Below, piece after piece: positions 24,664 through 30,092 of a stretch of 30,092 nucleotides of DNA; position 1 is the first letter of the stretch, and each line of letters begins with the position of its first letter. Source of the stretch: JADFNO01 sp965369945. Its GTDB lineage: Bacteria > Planctomycetota > Phycisphaerae > Phycisphaerales > SM1A02. Under the pieces are notes generated by a model that saw nothing but the letters and a program-made list of their open reading frames with translations, was not told where the DNA came from and searched no databases. A program made the translations under genes and the position numbers. The stretch is from the NCBI GenBank assembly GCA_965369945.1, contig CBDUST010000014.1, positions 1 to 30,092 of the forward strand, written 5' to 3'.

Positions 24664-26150
24664 GAAACGCCTACCTTTGCTGCGCTTTGCGCGATGGCGT
24701 CGGCAGCGCTGCGCCGATCGTCAAAAGGTCGTTTTTGTTCGCCGATGATTTGGTACGGCTCGTGTCCTTTACCGGCGATGAGTAGGACGTCACCGGCACG
24801 ACACTGCTCGATTGCGTATTCGATCGCCGCTTGACGATCCACGAGGGCCATGACGTCCGAACGGCGCGCTTCCGGAACGCCGGCCAGGATATCGTCGATG
24901 ATCGCCTGCGGGTCTTCAGTCCGCGGATTGTCAGAAGTGATAATCAATTCGTCTGCGTAACGAGCGGCGACCTGAGCCATGCGAGGACGTTTGGTTCGAT
25001 CACGGTCACCGCCGCATCCGAACACGACGCGCAATCGCCCCTCCTCCGGCACCAGTGGCCGCAACGCCGCAAGCACATTGTCAAGCGCATCGTCTGTGTG
25101 GGCGTAATCCACTAAGACGGTGAATTCATCGTTTGGTGTCGTGACCGTCTCAAGGCGTCCGGGCGGTGCGACGCACGATGCCAGTCCCTCGCGTAGCGCA
25201 TCTTCAGTCAGCCCCATCGCCCAGCACGCGGCCGCAGCTTGAAGTGTGTTGGCAACATTGTGCTCACCAACCAACCGTAAACACACACTGAACTGCCCCC
25301 ACGGCCCGCGAAAGTTCGCATCAACGTGGTCGATCGTTCGGTTATCGCACTTGGCAAAGCAATCAGCATCTGGATCGAGCAGACTTGTTCCTAGCATGCG
25401 AGCCGAACAATCACGAATCATTTCTGATGCCCTCGGATCGTCGACGTTGACGACCGCACACGCATCAGCAGATAACGATTCAAACAAACGCGCCTTAGCT
25501 TGCGCATACTCATCCATCGATCGGTGGTAGTCAAGATGATCGCCAGAGAGATTGCTGAACACCGCGATGTCAAACGGCACAGCGGCCACCCGACCCTGAT
25601 CCAACGCATGGCTGGAAACTTCCAATGCTGCAGCGGCGCAACGGTTATCCACCATTATTCGTAGAAGCCGACTGACATCGATTGCTGAAGGCGTGGTGAG
25701 CGAGGCAGCCGCGGTCGTTGCCCCGTCGTAGACCCGCACGGAGCCGATCAGGCCGCAACGCACCCCCGCGCGGTTCAGCATGTGTTGAACCAGATGGGCG
25801 ATCGTTGTCTTGCCGTTGGTGCCGGTGATGCCGACGATTCGCAGGGCGGTGGCCGGAGAACCGTGGAACCGTTCAGCCAACTGAGCGGCAGCCTCGGCCG
25901 GGCTTTCCGCAGTCAGCGCGACTACTCCCTCTGGGATGTTGGTAGTGTTGGCCCCCAACACAGCGACGGCCCCCTTTGATATCGCCTCTTCGATGAACGC
26001 CGAGCCGTCGGATTCCGTGCCTGCCCTGGCTACGAACAAGCAGCCCGCTGAGGCGACCCGCGAGTCCTCAACGACCGCGCAAACCTCCGTCTGCGGCGAG
26101 CCGCGAACGAGTGCGATCGGCAATCCTTCAATCAGTTCTTCGATTCTCAT
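24660..26150 (-). CDS. murE: UDP-N-acetylmuramoyl-L-alanyl-D-glutamate:meso-diaminopimelate ligase
   Basis: Adds the third stem-peptide residue to UDP-MurNAc-L-Ala-D-Glu. P-loop GTNGKTT at 110-116, EVSSHALDQGR, the carbamoylated-lysine region YAQAKARLF (Lys219), the hinge LVGEHNVANTLQAAA, and YAHTDDALDNVL are all standard. The specificity motif reads DNPR at 407-410, the form found in enzymes that add meso-diaminopimelate; lysine-adding enzymes differ there. A DAP-type peptidoglycan is therefore predicted. ATG 26150 is used; a TTG three codons upstream is possible. It follows queA by 84 bp and overlaps murF by four bases. Confidence 0.96.
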   Translation of the reverse strand: MRIEELIEGLPIALVRGSPQTEVCAVVEDSRVASAGCLFVARAGTESDGSAFIEEAISKGAVAVLGANTTNIPEGVVALTAESPAEAAAQLAERFHGSPATALRIVGITGTNGKTTIAHLVQHMLNRAGVRCGLIGSVRVYDGATTAAASLTTPSAIDVSRLLRIMVDNRCAAAALEVSSHALDQGRVAAVPFDIAVFSNLSGDHLDYHRSMDEYAQAKARLFESLSADACAVVNVDDPRASEMIRDCSARMLGTSLLDPDADCFAKCDNRTIDHVDANFRGPWGQFSVCLRLVGEHNVANTLQAAAACWAMGLTEDALREGLASCVAPPGRLETVTTPNDEFTVLVDYAHTDDALDNVLAALRPLVPEEGRLRVVFGCGGDRDRTKRPRMAQVAARYADELIITSDNPRTEDPQAIIDDILAGVPEARRSDVMALVDRQAAIEYAIEQCRAGDVLLIAGKGHEPYQIIGEQKRPFDDRRSAADAIAQSAAKVGVS

Positions 26151-26234
26151 GCGCGCCAAAATAGCATCGCCCTCTGCAACACATATCGGGACGGTCGCAC
26201 CCTGGCGCGTACAAATGACCGCGCCAATTCCCCA

Positions 26235-27338
26235 TCAAGGCAGGATCAACATCGCGTCGCCATAGCTGTAGAACCGGTACCTCTTGGCGATAGCCTCACG
26301 ATACACAGCCTTGATGCGATCCAGCCCCACCATCGCAGCCACAAGAGCTATGAGGGTCGATCGCGGCAGGTGAAAGTTCGTCAGCAATCCGTCCACAAGC
26401 TGAAAGTGGTACGGAGGCGCGATCAGCAGGTCAGTCTCGCCAATGATCGTATCAGTCAGCGATGTATGATCTGGGAGCGGCGCTGGGAGCGATTCGAGCG
26501 TCCGCACCACCGTCGTACCGATCGCCATAACTCGCCCTTGTCCCGTGGCAGAATCGCGCGATCGCTGAATCACCTCAACAACGCTCGGCTCGACCATGAA
26601 CCGCTCGACATGCATCGGGTGCTCATCAAGCGTCTCGGCGGTAATCGGCTTGAACGTGCCGAGGCCGATGTCGAGAACGACGTCTGCTTGCCGCACTCCT
26701 TTGGCGTCGATTGCTGACAGGAGTTGCGGCGTGAAGTGCAGCCCCGCAGTCGGCGCCGCCACGGACCGGCATTCCCTGGAATCGGCAAACGTTGTCTGAT
26801 ACCACTGCCGATCCTGTGCGTCGCGAAACTTCTCCTCACCACGCGCTCGCAAAATATACGGCGGCAAGGGCGTCCACCCGGCGCGGTCGAGCATGGCCGA
26901 ACCACTCTGTGATTGATCGACCTTCACCAGCCACCCCTCGGGTCGCTTTTCGACCAGCTCCAGCGGACGCTCCTGTGGTTCACCGTCAGTATTCACCAAC
27001 TGAACTTGGTGACCGGGGCGCAACCGCCCATTACTGCGCAACATCACCAGCCAATGGTCTTGTTCAACTTGCTTAAGGAACAGACCTTCGACACGACCGC
27101 CGGTGTCGGCGCGCCGTCCAACCAGTCTCGCCGGCATCACCGCTGTCCGGTTGAAGATGAGCAGATCGTTCGTGCATAGATATTCAGGCAGATCGCGCAC
27201 ATGGCGGTGCTCGATTGCGTTGTCGCTACGTCGCATGACCAGCAGTCGCGCCGAGTCGCGCGGCTCAGCGGGGCGGGTGGCGATCAGCTCCGCAGGCAGC
27301 GCGTAATCCAGTTCGTCAACTCGAAGCGATTGTTGCAT
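26235..27338 (-). CDS. queA: S-adenosylmethionine:tRNA ribosyltransferase-isomerase
   Basis: Makes epoxyqueuosine on tRNA by transferring and isomerising the ribose of SAM onto preQ1 at the wobble position. Motifs: DYALPAELIATRPAEPRDSARLL at the start, FNRTAVMPARL, SVAAPTAGLHFT, DVVLDIGLGTFKPI, MHVERF and FHLPRSTL, with the closing YGDAMLIL. The 367-residue length is close to normal. Three start codons lie in frame: GTG 27365, ATG 27347 and ATG 27338. The last is used because family similarity begins right after it; the nine-base tandem repeat over this site makes the choice uncertain. The gene leads the queA-murE-murF-mraY group on the minus strand. Confidence 0.95.
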   Translation of the reverse strand: MQQSLRVDELDYALPAELIATRPAEPRDSARLLVMRRSDNAIEHRHVRDLPEYLCTNDLLIFNRTAVMPARLVGRRADTGGRVEGLFLKQVEQDHWLVMLRSNGRLRPGHQVQLVNTDGEPQERPLELVEKRPEGWLVKVDQSQSGSAMLDRAGWTPLPPYILRARGEEKFRDAQDRQWYQTTFADSRECRSVAAPTAGLHFTPQLLSAIDAKGVRQADVVLDIGLGTFKPITAETLDEHPMHVERFMVEPSVVEVIQRSRDSATGQGRVMAIGTTVVRTLESLPAPLPDHTSLTDTIIGETDLLIAPPYHFQLVDGLLTNFHLPRSTLIALVAAMVGLDRIKAVYREAIAKRYRFYSYGDAMLILP

Positions 27339-27357
27339 CTGTTGCATTTGTTGCGTT
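27331..27357. repeat. Three 9-bp tandem repeats over the queA start codons
   Basis: TGTTGCATC, TGTTGCATT and TGTTGCGTT stand in tandem on the plus strand. On the minus strand they read as repeated Gln-Gln-Met codons at the start of queA, so two of the three repeats each supply an in-frame ATG. Gain or loss of a unit would keep the frame but change the number of start codons. Confidence 0.85.
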
Positions 27358-27544
27358 AGAGGCACATCCCCGACTCGTGCATCGTTGAGTCAGCACAACA
27401 TGTCGCACGAACCAATTATCCACTGCCGATGCCGCTGGATCATCAATAGGCACTCAAGCGATCATCGTCGGCGTTCTTATCGGCAGCATCGTAGCTCCCG
27501 CCAACGCCACGGGACACGGTACGCCCATTGCCTCTCATAACCGT

Positions 27545-27988
27545 ATGGAGATTGGGAATCGATTCACCACAGCCGCGGCTGAGCCCGTTCATCGGCTGGT
27601 CTACCTGACGCAAGCGAGCTTCGACTCGGCCAGGCGCTTCAACCGAGCCCGCGAAATCACCGCCGAGCCGCGTCGATGCGACCCCCGGATTTGCCATATT
27701 CGCTTGCATCCCACCGAACGAGAAATCTCGCATTTCCGCCAGGAGTTGGCGCACACGTTTCGCCCGCCGATCCGCGACGTTTTTGAGCCGTCGCGCGATT
27801 GGCTGAATCTGGACACGCCGCCCGATCCAAAATCATCACCTCCCACTGAGCGCATGTCGTACGCCCCCGACCCGATCGGCAAACCCGCCGAGCCCCGCGA
27901 GGTCCCGCCCGACGTCGCCGAGACCTTGCACATGATCAACTACTTCCAGATCAGCAACGAAGGCAGTCTGATCGACCTCCTGGTGTAG
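27545..27988 (+). CDS. Hypothetical protein, 147 residues, start doubtful
   Basis: No family was recognised. Codon use is regular (third positions rich in C and G, as in neighbouring genes), which favours a real reading frame over noise, and it ends in NYFQISNEGSLIDLLV. The middle is rich in Pro and Arg with conserved-looking acidic and Arg stretches. The same frame stays open upstream of the ATG back to a stop at 27386, and the codons 27455-27520 encode a hydrophobic stretch (QAIIVGVLIGSIVAPANA) that resembles a signal peptide, but no ATG, GTG or TTG starts it. Either the start is unusual or the 5' end is broken, so this could be a decaying gene. It diverges from queA. Confidence 0.4.
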   Translation: MEIGNRFTTAAAEPVHRLVYLTQASFDSARRFNRAREITAEPRRCDPRICHIRLHPTEREISHFRQELAHTFRPPIRDVFEPSRDWLNLDTPPDPKSSPPTERMSYAPDPIGKPAEPREVPPDVAETLHMINYFQISNEGSLIDLLV

Positions 27989-28025
27989 GCGAGCCCGGTT
28001 CTGTGGGTTGCCTATAACGAGTTAC

Positions 28026-28073
28026 ACGTGTCGCGTCCCCCCCGACACGTTGGCGCAAGCGGAATGGTACACT
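28026..28073 (+). promoter_or_regulatory. Operator-like inverted repeat and -10-like box before the MNT-HEPN gene
   Basis: ACGTGTCG (28026-28033) and CGACACGT (28043-28050) are perfect 8-bp inverted arms around a 9-base C-rich spacer. They stop 17 bp before TACACT (28068-28073), a plausible -10 hexamer with the ATG at 28087 just after. The layout suits a repressor or self-regulating site, or a short hairpin in the leader. No strong -35 is seen. Confidence 0.4.
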
Positions 28074-28086
28074 ACGTTCTCTACAC

Positions 28087-28959
28087 ATGGACTCATCGCT
28101 TGCGTATCTTCCGGAGGACAAACGAGCCGAACTTAAACGGCTCAGCATGCTCATCCGCGAATCCTGCCGCGATGTCGAAATGATCATCCTCTATGGCTCT
28201 TACGCCCGAGGCGATTACAAAGAAGAAGCTGATCTCAAGCCCGATCGTAAATCGGGACACGCTTCTGATTACGACATCCTTGTCGTTACTACCATACCCG
28301 AAGCTGCCAACTCTATAGACCTCTGGAATCACGTTACCGAGAAGGCGCGAAGCCTTGGCCTGAGCACTCATCCGCGCCTCATTGCATATGACATCAATTC
28401 GCTCAACGAGCGTCTCGCTGACGGTCGGTACTTCTACACCGACATCAAGAAGGAAGGGCGCATGATGTACGATTCCGGGAACTACACACTCGCTGAAACT
28501 AAGGAGTTGTCAGCCGAGGAACGTTTTCGCATTGCGCAAGAGTATTACGATCACTGGTCCACAAAGGCGAATCAGTTCTTCGATAGTTATACCGATTCGT
28601 GTGGACGGGATCATCTGGCATTGGCCGCCTTCAATCTTCATCAGACCGCAGAAGCGTTATACAAAACGATTCTGCTCGTCTTCACGGGTTACAGCCCCAA
28701 CGAGCACTGGCTAGCGGAACTGGCCCGAATGGCCGCGATGCACGATGAGTCGATTCTCGAGATCATCCCTCAGGAAACGGACGAAGGAGAAGAAGGACGG
28801 CTCTTCAAGCTCCTCGATTACGCCTACATCGGTGCGCGTTATGACCCCAAATACACCATCACCGCTGAGGAGCTGGATTATCTCTCCGACGGTGTACGCC
28901 AACTAATCGAGCGCACCGAATCCCTCTGCACCACCGAACTCAAACGCATCAAACCATGA
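28087..28959 (+). CDS. Nucleotidyltransferase-HEPN fusion protein (MNT-HEPN)
   Basis: A 290-residue protein joining a minimal nucleotidyltransferase (about 30-125) to a HEPN domain (about 150-285). The NTase motif is GSYARG at 37-42 with the metal-binding aspartates Asp61 and Asp63 in SDYDILVV; a stretch of about 20 residues separates the two halves, as in other fused members. The HEPN part contains FNLHQTAEALYKTILLV and AYIGARYDPKYTIT, but the RX4-6H motif of RNase HEPN toxins was not found, so RNase action is doubtful. In two-gene systems the MNT partner AMPylates or otherwise silences a HEPN toxin; in a single chain the pair may regulate itself. An alternative is a nucleotide- or drug-modifying enzyme. 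The gene lies among accessory-looking genes near a transposase and has an inverted repeat at its promoter. Confidence 0.82.
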   Translation: MDSSLAYLPEDKRAELKRLSMLIRESCRDVEMIILYGSYARGDYKEEADLKPDRKSGHASDYDILVVTTIPEAANSIDLWNHVTEKARSLGLSTHPRLIAYDINSLNERLADGRYFYTDIKKEGRMMYDSGNYTLAETKELSAEERFRIAQEYYDHWSTKANQFFDSYTDSCGRDHLALAAFNLHQTAEALYKTILLVFTGYSPNEHWLAELARMAAMHDESILEIIPQETDEGEEGRLFKLLDYAYIGARYDPKYTITAEELDYLSDGVRQLIERTESLCTTELKRIKP

Positions 28960-29243
28960 AACGAGAGATCACAAAAGCAGCAGAGGACACGGAGAATACG
29001 ACCTGTTCAACTGTCTCCTTTCATCTTTTCTGGCGCTTCGCCTGCTATCATCCCACCATGGATCCAGGGGCTATTTCGAGTCTGCAGCACGCGCAGCCAG
29101 CGGGTGCAGGAGGCGAGTGAAAGAACAACTATGAGCATCTTGCAAAACACACTCGATCCGATCGAATTCGGTGTCGAGGATTCCCAGGCCACGTTCCCTG
29201 CTTGCTGAATGCGGAGCATGTGAAGACGACGTAAGGTGGTTCG
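28960..29243. other. Intergenic region without a supported gene
   Basis: Between the MNT-HEPN gene and the small membrane protein. It holds only very short open frames (such as 29058-29120 and 29131-29208) with no recognisable similarity. No terminator hairpin with a T-run follows the MNT-HEPN stop codon. Confidence 0.35.
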
Positions 29244-29690
29244 ATGACAGAGCTTGAAGTAACTCTCTGGGCAACTTGTGTGGGTGCAGCGGTCGGCAGC
29301 CTGTTCTCAGTACTCGCGATGATATTGAACTCGCGACTCACTCAAGGTCGCGAGCGTCGTCAGCAGGTCTGGCAGACAGAAATCAACAGAATCGTCGACC
29401 TGGAAGAACGTGCGGGACAACTCGCCGAGTTGGTTGGGAGTTACCGCACACCCGAAGAGGTCCGGCAAGACGCAGCACTCGCAATGAGGCGCCTCGAATC
29501 GGACGCAGGTCGCTTCCGTCGGCATACGCCAATCATGCAAGCAATTCGTGATCTCCACAACGGATTATCGTGCCTGATCGCTGACAAGCAGCGCAGGGCG
29601 GACTGCCGCCAGTCAAGTGCCGAGGTCAGCGCTCTGTACGACAACCTACTGGTCGAATGTGACAAGGTGACAGGAACACGGAAGATTTGA
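29244..29690 (+). CDS. Small membrane protein with one N-terminal helix and a coiled tail, function unknown
   Basis: A 148-residue protein not recognised as a known family. Residues 8-28 (LWATCVGAAVGSLFSVLAMIL) form a single membrane anchor. The rest is charged and helix-prone with possible coiled-coil stretches (GRERRQQVWQTEINR, IVDLEERAGQLAEL, ALAMRRLESDAGRF), so it is a short anchored cytosolic or periplasmic helical domain. The ATG at 29244 has AAGGTGG upstream. Its stop codon overlaps the ATG of the next gene by one base (TGATG), suggesting translational coupling with the transposase, which is unusual for an unrelated pair. It may be an accessory gene acquired with the transposase. Confidence 0.6.
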   Translation: MTELEVTLWATCVGAAVGSLFSVLAMILNSRLTQGRERRQQVWQTEINRIVDLEERAGQLAELVGSYRTPEEVRQDAALAMRRLESDAGRFRRHTPIMQAIRDLHNGLSCLIADKQRRADCRQSSAEVSALYDNLLVECDKVTGTRKI

Positions 29691-30092
29691 TGGACTCTCC
29701 TGAGTACTTCATGTCGCGTACTCGCGCCATCCATGTCGTGTGGACGACCTACGGTACATGGCTACCGGGTGACACCCGTGGACATTGGTCGCCCTTGCTC
29801 GATTTCTACGGGCGACTCAAACGAGTTGGACATCAACTGAATCTTCCCGATTCTGAAACACATCGTCATGCGCGCTCGATCATGAAAGAACCGGCCAAGA
29901 CATTGTCCGGCGAGGATTCGGAGATCGTGGCGGGTGAAATCGGCCGGCAGCTTTCCCCCGGCATGCCGGGGGCTATGTGGAACGTTCACGCGGCCACGAT
30001 CGAGCTTACGCATGTGCATCTACTGTTCGGTCGATTGCGCGACGACATCGGTACAGTCGTCGGACGGCTCAAGAGTCGGACGAGCAGCGTAC
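29690..30092 (+). CDS. IS200/REP-type (Y1) transposase, N-terminal part (3' end outside window)
   Basis: The frame runs open to the end of the window, giving the first 134 residues. The opening TRAIHVVWTTYGTWLPGDTR and HWSPLL are typical of planctomycete and proteobacterial IS200-like/REP-associated transposases. The HUH-type metal-binding histidines appear as THVHLLF near residue 115; the catalytic tyrosine would lie beyond the window. Such single-strand transposases act on hairpins at element ends or on REP palindromes. The GC-rich hairpin repeats elsewhere in the window are possible substrates, but no direct link is shown. Similarity is by eye, and it cannot be told whether the gene is intact. 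Confidence 0.8.
   Translation, partial: MDSPEYFMSRTRAIHVVWTTYGTWLPGDTRGHWSPLLDFYGRLKRVGHQLNLPDSETHRHARSIMKEPAKTLSGEDSEIVAGEIGRQLSPGMPGAMWNVHAATIELTHVHLLFGRLRDDIGTVVGRLKSRTSSV
29955..29972. repeat. 18-bp perfect palindrome inside the transposase gene
   Basis: CCCCCGGCATGCCGGGGG is a perfect inverted repeat within the coding sequence (residues SPGMPGA). It resembles the stem of the terminator at 18532-18555 (GCCCCCGGCA/TGCCGGGGGC), but here no T-run follows. Confidence 0.7.

Noticed and set aside
27443..27754. Minus-strand open frame opposite the orphan ORF
   Set aside because: Gly/Arg-rich composition and lack of any domain; codon pattern fits the plus-strand frame better.

Overview
The window looks like chromosomal DNA of a planctomycete, most likely near the Phycisphaerae. 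This is inferred from gene content, without a database search. The pointers are: two secreted proteins ending in cysteine-containing dockerin-type repeats (DLNGDCVVGAGD), a parallel beta-helix protein of planctomycete style, squalene synthesis by HpnC/HpnD/HpnE, MurE/MurF/MraY for peptidoglycan, a moderately GC-rich composition, and dispersed GC-rich hairpin repeats whose chance translations read TGILPV and HGQDARAT.

Layout. 1-634: 3' part of a voltage-gated potassium channel with a C-terminal zinc ribbon. 650-707: hairpin repeats. 838-6653, plus strand: hutI (with an apparent start-codon problem), map, a secreted prolyl oligopeptidase, and sthA. 6665-9914, minus strand: hpnC-hpnD-hpnE, with hpnD and hpnE both starting at TTG codons that overlap the preceding stop (TTGA). 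ispH diverges from hpnC at 10033, so the last step of the MEP isoprenoid pathway sits beside the farnesyl-PP to squalene genes. 11089-11369: a MITE-like repeat whose left end contains the ispH stop codon. 11382-14822, minus strand: a 1146-residue protein laid out like a fused indolepyruvate:ferredoxin oxidoreductase (IorAB) but without visible thiamine-PP or Fe-S motifs. 15230-18478: two secreted dockerin-type proteins, followed by a clear terminator. 18662-21699: an APH-fold kinase, a membrane-anchored TPR-like protein and an RluA-type pseudouridine synthase. 21738-21983: second copy of the MITE-like repeat. 22057-27338, minus strand: queA-murE-murF-mraY; murE carries the DNPR motif of meso-diaminopimelate-adding enzymes. 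27545-30092: accessory-looking end with an orphan ORF, a nucleotidyltransferase-HEPN fusion with an operator-like inverted repeat, a small membrane protein and the 5' part of an IS200/REP-type transposase.

Most genes are housekeeping. The most unusual items are the cofactor-less IorAB-like protein, the pair of terminal-inverted-repeat elements in convergent intergenic gaps, the hutI reading frame that lacks a normal start where homology begins, and the MNT-HEPN/transposase end. No rRNA, tRNA or CRISPR array was recognised by eye.
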